A DNA stretch of 64,000 nucleotides, from contig WPIO01000009.1 of NCBI GenBank assembly GCA_009760855.2, forward strand, positions 4,247,001 to 4,311,000, given 5' to 3'. Under the pieces are notes generated by a model that was not told the origin of the DNA, did not search any database, and saw only the letters and a program-made list of their open reading frames with translations. Below, in pieces: positions 34,701 to 47,800 of the stretch; the first letter of the stretch is position 1, and each line of letters begins with the position of its first letter. The stretch is from Cristatella mucedo (lineage: Eukaryota > Bryozoa > Phylactolaemata > Cristatellidae). The position numbers and the translations under genes are program-made.

Positions 34701-37700
34701 AGTCACGTGACCACCCACCCACCAGTTTACGTAGGAACCGTAGACTCAGTAGCCGTCGAATGCAGTTATTTACTAAACCAAGCGTAGCAAACTGTAACTT
34801 AATGTAAAATGATATTGACAGATTGTTACAATTTAGTAATTAGTGTAGCTTAATGACTTACTCGAATATTGGTGCTAGCAACAATGGAACTCAGATCGAT
34901 GGACCAAATATAAATGAATTATATATGTGCATAGAAACTTTTGAAGAGCAGTGTATATCCTGGAGCGAATTTCCCTAGCCCAAGGGACAGGAGCAGTGTA
35001 ACTTGCCCTACCCAACTTGACCTTTCCCTCAGCGTTCCCTTACTGTTGCCTACCAAAACAGGCTTAATGGTTGCAGTTGGCCCTGTGTTCTAGTTCCACG
35101 GCAGACGATCTGTGTTTGCTTTGTGTTTTGAAATTATTGCGTTTGACCCCAGTTCATTCCGTCATTTCCTAAATTCCTATGCATTTTGGCTGTATACTAT
35201 TATTATGTTTGCCATCAGACTCAAATACCGTTTTGTGTGGCAGTGAAGATGTAGAAGAACTGATTAAATTGGCACTGCAAGCCGGTGAGAGCCACCATGG
35301 CTCCTCTGTCACTATATGAATGAGGCTGTTCCTTCACTCACTCTCCTCCGTATTCTCTCTGTTCTTTATCTTTTTCTCACTATCTCAATCTCTCGGGCAG
35401 TTGCCTCTCTTTTCTATGCATGTGTGCATGCACACAGAAGCAGACACCCACAAACACACTCACACTTTCTCTGTCTCTCTGTTCTCTCCCTCCTCTCTCT
35501 CTCTCTCTCTCCCCGTGTTTCCGTCTCTCTCTCTCTCCATCGTCTCCCCATGCCATGTCCCTCTTCATATCTATTATCTCTCACCTTCCTATCACTCACT
35601 GTCACTAATGTTTCTTTTCTCTCCCACACTCCCTTTTTATCCGTCAGCCTGCTCCTCTCTCATCTTCTCTCACCCCTTCTTTCCTCGTTCTTCATCCTTT
35701 GCACATCTGTCCGCTGCTTTTGTCGGCATGTTCACCCGAATCGTCTTCTCTCTTTCTCTGTCTCTCTCTTGCTCATACTCAGCATTATCACTCTCGTTCT
35801 CTGTCACTTTGTGCATCCTATCGAGGCTCTCTTTTCCTCCTCTGCTCTCACCCCACTCACTTTCTCTGTGGCCTGCCTTCTCCATCTCCCATCATTGTAT
35901 CATTTCTCCATTTCTGCATCCCATTGCTCTCGCATTTTGATGCCTGTTTGGCCACTCGATTGCTATTGCTTGCACTCATTCTCTGATGGCGCCAGCTTCC
36001 TTGCACCCCACACTTTTGCTTACCGTGTTTGCTCAATTCACTGTCAGTCATTTCCTCGTTTGCTCACTTTCGCTGTCCTTTTCTGGCTTGCTTAGTAGCT
36101 ACTATTATAAGAATTCTTGCAGCTGCACGAGTGCCCCTATCTCTTTGTCCTCTGAGGTGCACCACACGTGCCAGTCTAGTAGAACCAGCAGCGTGGACAA
36201 CGCTTGACAAAGGAATGGAATATTGCCCTGAGCTGCACGCCATCGAAGCACTGGTCTCTTTATTAGCTGGCACATTGTTGTTGTTGTTGCTAATTACCCT
36301 CTGCCTTTATTACCTGCATGTGAGCACTTGTTTGTTTTTGCATGTCCTCTAGTTGTTCTAGCTAACAGCTTGCACCAGCCCTCAAATCAGGGACCAGAGT
36401 AACTTGTTTGCAGTTCCACTTCACTTTGGGTGGGGGACACCCCGAACACCACGATCTGTTGTAATGTGATTGCAGGGCTGAGTTATTTATCAATGCAGCT
36501 TTGCTAATGCAGCAGATTATTATTCTGGTGCAGGCATGTTTGTCTGTATGGTGTGTGCCTGCTGGCGCACACCATACAGACCATACTTTATGCATCTATC
36601 TGCATTCTGGCATGAATGGATACATTCCATACATAATACTGGACTTGAGTTAGTGTTGCAAGTTGCTGGTTGATTTATCAGATGTCACTTGTCTTGTGAA
36701 GTATGTACTTGTTCGATTATTCAATTATTATACTGTTCGTTTGTTGTATGTTGCTTGTTTAGAGAAAAGGCCAACCCTGCAGCTAGCTTATACAAAGTGT
36801 GGTTTTACGACGAACCTTGTCTGAACGGTGAGGGCCCCCCAACCAGTAAAATTCAGAAGAAGAGCTTAAGTAGATCTGCTGCCATTCACGTGTGCACATG
36901 CATGTTCGTAGTATGTGTCTATGCTTGCCTTCTTTGTTATTTCACATGTTTTTTCTCTATTCTGGTACCGGGTCCCTCACGGGCTCATAGTATAGCCGTG
37001 AGCCTGTGGTGCGAGATAGTTGTGCTGGTTGGATTGTGGGTTCTATCAAGCATCGTGCTACTACGAGCTATTTTTTGAGTACTTCCAGTTTCGGCTGGCA
37101 AGTGCGAGTTCATTAATGCTGCAAATTTTTCCGAATCAACAGCGCCTCACTGTGTATCAGTTGTTACTAATTTGCCACCATGTTGGCTGCCTTGGACTAA
37201 TTGCTAATGATGCTAAGTGCCAATTATTGAGGTAGGCCCAGTAATTTAACCACTGGAATGTTCGGTTTTATGGCGCATAAAGCAAGTCTCGGTGTACCTA
37301 GTGTCGTCAGCTTTCTCAAGGCTCATCCCTTTCTTTGGAAGCCCATGTCACCCCTTTGCTGTCCTTTAATCTAACACAGAAACCGCCTGCTGGGAGGTAG
37401 GGGAAGGCTGGGCTAGCGGCGACATGGCGGCGTATTAACTTGCTTGTTTTATAGTTTCCTGGCCACTTCTGTGGATCCAGTTATCACGTTAGACAAATCA
37501 TTCTTAGCAGCTGGCATTAGCAATGACAGGCTGGCACCAGTTGCTTTGCTTTTCAGTCGTGGTTCTATTGGTAGTGAAAACTGGTATTTGTTGTTAAGCA
37601 TTCATTTATATCTTGTAGCACCGTGCTTGGTGAGGCTGTTAATTCTGGCTGTAAGGTGTGCATCAGCAGGCCTGGGCATAGCTAGGATTAGACCAAGGAG

Positions 37701-40700
37701 GGATCAGACCTTGACCAAACATGGAAAAGCCCGAGAGGCTTGCCAGGCTGCAAGATGATTAAGTCCTGGGTGTTGGCCAACCTTCTCAAACAAATTGGTA
37801 AAACTTAACTTCTCATAGGAAACCCTATGAAACGCATGTCTGCTGTTAGCGACTGTACACTGTATTAGCAGGGGCTGTAGAGAGACCCTTGCCTAGTACT
37901 CCTAATCTAGGTGTTCATTTTAAGAACTGCCCTGACGTTTGCTTGAATGCTATATTCGGAAGACTGCCGTACGGCTAACCGTCATGTTCTATTCAGATCT
38001 TGAATTGGGTGCTACTTACTGCACTGGCTAAGTAAAGATCAAACCAGCTTCTTCATTCTTTCTTGCTTAACTTCTTTAATTCAGTATTGGTGGGTCTGCC
38101 GAAAAAAGTCATTAAAAACGATTACAGTGGGTGCTTAAATATGGCTTGCATAAAGTCTCTAAATCCGAGAAAGGCAGTCAGATATTCCCTTTCCTAAAAG
38201 AGCCCCAGTGGCTTTGGTTGATCACGTGATACGACCCAAAATTCTTACTGTGACTCACAAGTCCTGGTATAGGGGTGTAGACGTTGTGAAGAGGAGCAAC
38301 TGGCCACGACCCCCTACTTGAACCGACCCGATTAGCTCTATCTGACGGCTCACTTCCCGAAAAGTTTCTAGGACTGCTTGGCTGCTTCTTGCAAGGTCAA
38401 CGTCCATCTTCCAACTCAATTAAGCTTAAAATTCATCTCAAAGATTGTTACTGACGAACTGTTATTCTGTAGGTCCGAAGCTGTGGTGCTTAGTTCCATA
38501 GTCCTCGTGCAACGACATCTTCTCTGTGGCCACCGACTCAGCCGAGTTCTTTCCAGCTGTCCTGCTGCTGCCACATCGATGCAACTTTGTCTCTTTGACC
38601 GTTCTGCAAGTCAATAACACTTTTCACCTCTGTTATTGCATGAGATTTCTTTTGGCTTCTTTATGTGCACCGAAAGCTGCTCAGACTTTGAGTGCAGAGC
38701 TGCAGACACTCTCCAGCTTGTGGTCCGCTCCCATGGTTTTGGGAAGCTGCAGACAGACAGGTAGAGACACGAAAGCACGCGTGCATGGCACACATGCATG
38801 GTCCTCTGTCTGCAGACAGACTCACACATGACTCGAAAACACACTAAATAAATAAATAAATACTAGCTGATTTAACAGCCTCTTTTTGTATAGCGACAGA
38901 AGAGCCTTTATGGCTATCACCACCGCTTGCATTGGCGATATAGAATCGCCCACCGCAGGATTTGAACCCACGACCTCGGGGCCGAGGTCGTGAAAAGCAA
39001 CCGCCTTACCCAGTGAGCCATTACAGCTAGCTCTAGACTCCCAGTCTCTCCATTCGAGTCGATTCAAGGTTGTCCAAGGGCCGGCTGGCCTCCTCTATAC
39101 GTATGAACCTCTTTTCTGAATTTATGTGGTGGCTTGTAGGAACTTATGACTGGCTCTGGAGGTCAGCGTCTGGACACCTTCTCATCTCAGATCTGGCTAC
39201 GTCAGTGGTGTCAAGGTTGCTCTATAGCCTAAGATCAGTTGCACAAGTTCATTCCAAAGCTGTTCCATTGCCAGGCCATTCCACAAGGCTCGTTCAAATT
39301 CCTATACCTAGGCTTCGCAAATACTTTTTTGGAGTAGTGCTGCACTGTGATCCTTATGTCTCGGCATTTGCTGCATTGCAAAAGCTGTGAGTGACACCTG
39401 TAGCAACGTCTTCATGGGACTGGCTTTTAGTCAGCACCTGGTTGCAGTGCATCACTGACTTGTTCATCTAAATTTGTGTAAATCGATTCTGATTGCGATC
39501 ATTTTTTCATCTGGAGATATTTTGGTGGCAGAATGATAATAATAAACATGTAAGTTGCTTTATTAGATCAACATTTGTTCTTAGTACTTAAAAAATGCAT
39601 AAAGTATGTTAATTGATTAGTTACAACAGGCACGAACACAATTTCAGCATGCACAAGCACCCAACGGGAGCGCACACGGACGGACCGGAGCAAATTTGTG
39701 AGGAACAGGTGGGTTTTGAGCTTCACTATTAATTAAATTGTGTCACATCTGGGGATATGACGACAGTTGGGTATATGTTCCAGACTGGGAATATACGAAC
39801 TGAAGGCACAGTCTCCAAAGGATATGAATTTGATAAGAAGTGCAGTTAAACGACTTGAGTAAGAGGAGTGGTGATGCGGTGCAAAACCTGATTGATACTT
39901 CAGACAGAGCCAGACAAAACCTTGGAAGTTGATACGATCCTTGATGTGGCCAGTGTGGTTCGATAGAAAATGGTATATTGTGGCAGTTACAATGTTCGCG
40001 ACCGACAAACCTAGCTTCGGAGTTTTATACTAACGGCAAGCATCGTAGTGCACAGATGTGATGATCAGTGAGTTATAGAAGTCTATTAAATAATATAATA
40101 TTACATTTGTATAGTGCTCTCAGTGAAATTAAGCTCATTCTAGACACTTTATGCTAGATAGGATGTCATAAATTCATGGACCAGCTTGGCTGTGGATGGT
40201 GTCTTTACCTAAGCTTGCCAAAGTTTTGCAGTGTAAGGTAGATGAAAGTAGGCAGACTTGACTGTGGATCTGAAATGGGGGTTTAATGAAAGGTCATTTT
40301 GGAACAGGAAACCCAGATACGATTACAGAGAAGAATATTCGCCGGGGTGAGAAAAGCAGCTTAGGAGACGATGCAGATTGAGGGCTGAAAGTGAGCTTTC
40401 TGAATGTTTGACAAAAGAAATGGATAAGAATTTTCATCGTGCATAAACGGTCCAGCAGAAAGACTTTTTTAACAAATGACTTCGAGTAAAATAGCAAGCC
40501 TATTTTCGCGTGCATATCGCAGGTCCCTTGCCTGTTCGTTGGCCTCGGTATATCTGTCAAAAAGCGTGGCACACGACAAGACTAGTTTTCAAGCAATGCC
40601 TCTTTCACTTAAAGCTAATGTCAAATTCAATGATATGCAAGACAGGCAAATTTGGGTAATCGACAAGCTATCGGTAGATCGCTAACTGGCGAGTTAAGAG

Positions 40701-42375
40701 CTAGTTATATTGTTATAATATAATGATAATGTGAGATTTGTATAGTAGTCCAAGCGAACTTAATCTCTCAATAGGCACTTTACACATTCTATTAGGGAGG
40801 CCGTTGGCCTAGAAGTCTTTTTGGAAAACTAGGGCACAGTTGCAGTAGTCGATCCTCTTAAGAATGAGCAAATTGATAAGAAAGTCTTTGATTTTGTGCA
40901 GATAAATTAGAATTTTAGCGATGCCGTAGATGTGAAAATGAAAAAAGCAGGCAGTCTCGAAATAGACATGATTTTTGTGGTATTTTGGGATTGGGCTCTG
41001 GGTTAGTACCTCAATGATGGCAGACACATAAGCCGCCGTGATTTGTACATAGTTCTTTACCTCATCGTCAACGTACTTACCAGATACTGGAACCTCCTTA
41101 ATTCTGGTAATGTAATGTAGCGTATCTCCGTCTGTAACTCCACAAAGCCACAAAGACTATGTGGGTGTTACAAGAAGAATTTTGTATAGTGCACTCACAG
41201 CCTAAGCGGCTTTCGGTACGCATTCGGTAGCCAACAGGCTTCATCTCATGCAACAAAGAGAAAGTTTAGGAAGCATAGCAGAATCAGTTGAGCAGTTGAG
41301 GTAGTGAATAGCATGGAAGTAGCAGCTCAGGATTGCTGAAAAGGATGAGTCGGCAGCAGGAGAGTAGTTGTCGTTGTTAGTATAGTATCGCATGCTACAG
41401 TTGTCAATGGTGTCAGATATTTTGAACACTTTCGTTTTTTGACTACTGAATTCCCAGTTATCATGCAATTTAAGGTTCACGTTAGTAAATAGTGTTTCCA
41501 ATGAGCCCTGTCATCATTAAACTCAGAAAATTTCGGACATCCAAGAACAAGTTTCAGTGAGGCATGCATTCTTCTTTTCTGTAGCAGGGATCAGGACTAG
41601 GAGGGGACAAGAGGGTATATACAAGTGGGCATTGTCTGCATAAAATATGGACCTAGTATTGTGATGCCAAATGACCATTGGTGTGGTGTAAATACAAGAT
41701 CGAGGGGACCTTTGTGCTGGGCCTTGTGTGCTACCTTGTGTAGGATGCCTTCTTACTCAAGAGTATACCGTATTCAGATTTCCGTTGCCATTAATGGTAG
41801 TCATTAAATGAAGTGATGTGAAGCTGCTCCTTGACCGTTGGGACTTGTACATTAGAATCAGCATCCGGTTATTCATGCAGTTCCTTCAACCAATGAGCGG
41901 AACAGCTAATACCAATGGTCTAATTTCCATGCTCAGCATTTTGCCACACCAGCGACACATACAAAGCTGGGGCCTGTGCTAGAATGAAATGGCAAGAACG
42001 GCTGCGGTTTAGTTGGATATACTTCTTTGCTGGATAGTCTTGTTCTATTAGCCACATTAGTGCCCGTGACTGTCAAAAGTGGCCATAGTAGCTGCCAAAA
42101 CAGCCTTTTTTATGTTTTCTTGCTCATTCCATGCAAACATAATTGATAACAGTATTTGCATCGAGTATTACTTGGAAATGTGAATCATATCATTTGGTAT
42201 TTGTTTTTTAGTCTTAGTTCACTAAACACTGCAATTTTGATGGTTTCAGAGCATGTCTCAGGGTGCGAGGATTAGTTAGACGGTGTGAGTGTGTATATAC
42301 TTGGTGACAATGTTTGGTGTATGGCAGAATTCGGATGAAGAAAGACTGAAAGGCAGATGAGAGAGAGAGGGAGAC

Positions 42376-42429
<54 letters not shown>

Positions 42430-44832
42430 CCAGAGAAAAAGAGATCAGAGAGATAAATACAGTCTCATCGACAGAGGGTAGCTTCCAATTGCTAATTAGC
42501 AGTCTGGCAAGCACAGCCATGCTGAAACCATCACTATCCTGGTGTTGGTGCAAGTGTACCAGCGCTCTTGCTCTGAATTATCATACAATGTATGTGCTAC
42601 AGACACGAGCAATGGCTTGCTGCATAGTACCAGTTTGTAGAGTTGCCGTGCGGTCCTACATGGTCAATGTGCCGGCATGGCACCTTTGCCTATTGACTTG
42701 CCCATGCTGGTGGGAGCGTGTGGCAGCATTAGTAGCAGTACTGCTGCTGGCATTTTCTGCCTATGCGTGCAGGAGCTAGGTCGTAGCTGGCCACGTCTAT
42801 GACGTCGGTCCATACTTCGATTTGGAGTGGTAGGCGCCGTCCTACCTGGTCTCAATTATAAGCCCGGTGGCAATTGAGTGACTCGAGTGCCTGGTAGCTT
42901 GCACAATTGCTGGGACTGCTACTATCATTTACTCAAGTAATGAAACTGGCAATCCTAATCATTATGCTCCTCAAAATCAATCAGCCTGGTGCTGCGGCAG
43001 CCGCTGCCAAAGCATTGCGACCAGACTCACCCGTGCTAATAGCTACTTAGTCTGCAGCCTAGCACACTGCTCTGGCTGCTGCTGCTGCTGGCTGAGTGTT
43101 TTCAGTTGCTCGTGGTGAAGTCATTAATGAGATAGCATTGGGTAGGACGGGTTACTGCCCTATGTCAGGGAGTCTGCCTGTGCTGAGCATCGCCTGGTTA
43201 CCTTTTACGATGATGCCCCATGCTAAGCAAGTCAACTGATCCATGCCTCGGAGTGTTTGATGTATCTATTTTTGCACGATACTCCTTCCAACATAATGAG
43301 TAGATAATGAAGGGCACCCAGTCTACACTTGATCTGTAGTTCTTACCTGATCTTTTAAGGTTTACTGCACGAGTACTGATGATACGATGCACAGGTTGTA
43401 CTGATGGTTTACGGCTGCATCGCTTAGAGCACAGTCAAGTTTAGTAGGCCAGCAGGCAAGGAGTCAGCATCATTGGTGGTTGGGAGCAACTGACTTCTAG
43501 CCAGTTAACTGTGCTGCTGCCTTCCTGTACTTTTCGAAAGAAATGATGGGATGTCCTTGAACTGCATACACATCTTTTGTTGCCTCCCAAACCGTTGCTG
43601 TTGCTGCCACTCCTTTGCTACTTTTGATGCCCCTGCCAGTACTGTCGTGGTCTCCTATCTTCACCACGGGCTCCCTTACTGCTGCTTTGGCTGCTGTACA
43701 TAGCGCTGCAGCCAACGACTAGCTTTTCATTGGTTTAGTTGTCTTCGGCCTGGCAGCTGGCCGGCTGGGCCTTGCCCTGCTGGCCGGCCTAGACCAATGA
43801 CTCATTTGCCAGCAGACCTCGTGGAGCCAGCCTGCGTCTAGCTTGTCGGCAGTGCTCGGCATGTGGCCACCGGTCAATCTCGAGTCCCGATATTCCTGCT
43901 AGGCATGCAATTGGTGGAAGCAGCCGCTGCATAATTGTGCGGCAGCTGTTGACCATTGTCAGTCTAGCTGGCGCTATCGACATGACTGGGGCCGCTGGTA
44001 TCACGGGAGTTCTCAATCGCAACCGTAGATCGTAATTGCCCGTGCAGATTGTATCGTAGCCAGCCAATCAGTGTCGACTCGGCTTGTGCACCTGCACGTG
44101 GAGCCATTGCCTTGTGGTGTGGTCGGGAGGTTCATATCTGTTTTCTCTTCCAATCTGCCCTGGCTGAAGAGAGGCTATGCCAGAGATGGCTGGCACTGCT
44201 GCTGTGTGTGCCACAGTCCTAGAGTCAATGCTTTTGCAGAGCCTTTGATCTCCAGGTGGCAGCAGCTGCTGCTGCTACAGCTCATGCTTGCTTGTTGTCC
44301 AGCCCTACTATTCGCTTACTCTTTTGTCTCTCGGCCACCGAGCTCAGCTATCTTGCCCAAAAGACTGCATCGGCTGCATTTATTTGTTGTGCTTGCAAAC
44401 TATCCGATAAGTTTTTAGTTTGCTTTAGACTCTATGCGTTTAGCAAGTCGCTGGTGTTCACTCCCATTCTCTTGCTGCTCTGTGGAGCTGCAGAATTGCC
44501 TTCTTGATTGGGATGCTGACCATGCTGACTAATCCACAGGTGAAATGCTAAGGGTATACAATCCCGTGTCACCTGATCATTCGCACAAGCTCTGTGGCCT
44601 GTTGGCGCCTTGTGTGCAGTCTCAGGAGCTTGTGTCCAGCCAGGCATCCTGGCTCTGATAGGTCATGGTCATGCTGAGGTGCATGTACTCAACGTTGCTG
44701 TACTCACAGCCTGCCTACATAGTGCCTGTCCAGTCGTGCCCTTCATTCGTTGCTGTGCTGGTCTCTAGCTGAAAGCTGTGTGCAAGCCGTGTGTACTGGT
44801 GAGACTGTGTATGCCGGCACACACACAGTGTT

Positions 44833-44890
<58 letters not shown>

Positions 44891-47800
44891 GCACACACAC
44901 ACACTCTCACTCTCACTCACTCACATCCACTCACTCACTCACTCACTCACTCACTCACTCACTCACTCACTCACTCACTCACTCACTCACTCACTCACTC
45001 ACTCACTCACTCACACACACACACCAATACACATACACACCTTTACACCGCCGCACATTCACACCCACATCCGAATGCCCACCTTCAGGCGCATACACAC
45101 GCCACACGTGCACACAAGGATTAAACAAGCACTAAACAAGGATTCGTCAAACAGTACTTTACTGAAGTTAATACTGTCAATCAAGTTGGATTTCAAAGCT
45201 CAAATACTCTGCCTGGGATCCTTACATTTGGCAGCAAGATAACAAGTCTAAGCACACTGAAAGGCTAGCTAAGTACCTTTTAAGGAATCCTTGTTTGGCT
45301 CTGCTGCAGTGGCCCAGCCAGTCGCCTGATTTCAATCCCATAGAACGACTATGCCGCTATATTGACAAGCGGCTGAAGCAGGGTGTTCGGCCTACACCAG
45401 TAGCCCATCTTTGTTTTATAGCAGTGTCTGGACACAGTTTGCCTATTGCACAAGGTAGCCAAAATAATACTAAAGCATGCAGCTATGCAGTAGCACTTAT
45501 CTTTGTTTTCTTTAACGTTATAGTCAAGAGCTCATCTTACTAAGCTCGTGGTTGTAGATTCCGAATGGATACCAAGCAAGAGTGTCAGCTGCAGTGTCTT
45601 AGCCTGTTAGGCAGGGTTTGCAGTCTCCCGAAGTGAAACCGATTGCTGACTTATGGCAGAATTTATAATAGTCCTTCAGTTGTCTATAGTTTCGGTAGAC
45701 CGTTTGAATCTACAGTTGGTGTTTGTCATATACCAAGCCTTAGCATCCATCTTCATCACACTGTTCTTCAGCCGTTTAACTAGTTCTCATTGCTTCCTCT
45801 GTGGTGAACTTGTGGTGTGACCTCGATGCAGTTGATCTGCTTTTTTTGTGTTGGGGGCTGCTGTTAGGCTTATTAGGAGGCTGCACTGTGTGCGTGCCCT
45901 CTAATCTAAGGGCCGATATTCGTAGCATCGGGGAGCAGGCTGAATATGCCATAGCTTTCTGTCTTCTAGAGCATTCAAAGGTGGAGTGGATATGTTCTCA
46001 TGAGAGCTTGGGCTGTCATACAGTATACTTTACTTTCATATAGTGTTTTGGGCATACTTGTATTGCCACCATTACTTTGCCTTGTATTTTGTGGACATGT
46101 AAACTTGACTCGTCCGTAAGACTTATTTATTGTATTTTAAAATAGTTCATTTAGCTTATTCACTCGAAATTAATGCTCTTTCTGCCCAAAAAGGGCAGTT
46201 CTTATTAGGAACTCAGCAGTTCTTTTTAGCGTTATTTGTGTGTCAACAGGTTGAACAGTGAGCTGGATATGCCTGCTTGTCGGGTTTCTGAGTGACCACC
46301 CATCCGAGATGGTTTGCAACTTCGGCCTCCTTGATACGGTCTGAATCATGCGACGCTAGACTATAGTATGTGGTGGTCACTTCTCAGCTTAGCCTTTGCA
46401 CGTAGGAGTAAAACGTTAGCTGTAGGCTTCATTCTTTTCTCCCCTTTCCTGTGGCCAGTGAGTTGTTGAGGCCACATTGCTGGTCGTTCTAATGCTTATA
46501 ACACCCGCCAATTATGAAGCATATATCCTCAAGACTGGTTCCAAGTTAATGAAGATTCCGAGATAGGGCTTTTAGAATGCCTTGCACATACAGCTGGATC
46601 TCTAGATTTCAACATTTTGAATGGCCAATGGATAGTTTTGTCATCACCTAGTGTCTGCTGGCTGGAGGACTGCTTGATTACCTATTTGTTTTGATAATCT
46701 ACTCAGGAAGCCACTTGGCCTACTTGCTACTTTATTTGTGTCTCAAGAGGTGCTAGGCTTGTCAGCCTGTCTATCATTGAGCAAATGACCACTATCAGCT
46801 CCCTAGTGCTAAGCAGGTTGGTATGGTAATTGTCACCCTAGCTCAGCTGCAAACAATAATATTAATATTACATAATAATAATACATGCGATAAAGCACCC
46901 TCAGAGAACTCAATTTCTTTCTAGGCGCTTTACATTTGCTGCACAGGAAACACGATCGATTGGTGAGTGGTATCATGCTTGATAAACAACGTGAATAATT
47001 TGGTTAGGGTGACATGCACAGGGTCAGCATGCAAGTGTGGTTAGTGTCAGCATGCACAGTGTCAGCACAAATAAGCACACAAAGGACGGATCACAGGGAC
47101 CCACTAAATGCTGGCCTAAATAGGCATGTTTTTAAATTCTTTTTAAATGTGGTCAAGTCAGGGAATGTCGTGACGCAAGTCGGGAGTGAGTTCCGGGCTT
47201 CGGGTGCATGCGAACTAAATGCACAGTCTCCAAAGGATTAGAGGTTTGTACGAGGTATAGGTAAACAGTTAGTTTCCGAAAGGCGGGTGGGGTGGTACGA
47301 TGTTTGGCCTGTTGAGGGAGTAGATCTGATAGGTAGGCAGCAGCCAAAGAATGAAGGGATCTAAAAGTGAGCAACAAAACCTTGACGTTGATCCGTTTCT
47401 TGACTGGTAACCAGTGCAGGTTGGAGAGAAGTGGTGTGATGTGTCAACTGCGCCGCTCACGACAGACAAGCCTAGCTGCAGAGATGCTATTACAGTGTTT
47501 GGCTGTTAGATCTGTTTTCCAATCCAAGGGGTGTAGCCATGCATCTGTCTTTTTGAAGGTGCCGTGGTGGCTGTCAATTTAGCAGAAGAGTCAAGCCAAT
47601 AGGTTTTAGTTATCTCTTTTTTAATGACTTGTGTACCCAAACGAGCTCCTGCTGCCGCCTCTGCATTTGCCGAAGCTTTGTGGTGCCCATGAGCCTCGGT
47701 GTGCTCATGGGCCTCATCGTGCCTCTTGCTGATATAGACTGCGATTTTAGAAGTATGCAGATGATGGGATATTTTAAAATTAATATGTGTTTCTTATATA

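Noticed and set aside
35316-36095. 259-codon Ser/Leu-rich frame that looks like a membrane protein
   Set aside because: It is the translation of a pyrimidine-rich tract; a second long frame overlaps it, and there is no conserved motif.
43497-44067. Possible retroelement coding region
   Set aside because: The frames have no protease, RT or integrase signature, and no flanking repeats were found.
44837-45023. CRISPR-like or telomere-like tandem array
   Set aside because: It is simple AC and ACTC microsatellite without spacers, and CRISPR arrays are not expected in an animal genome.
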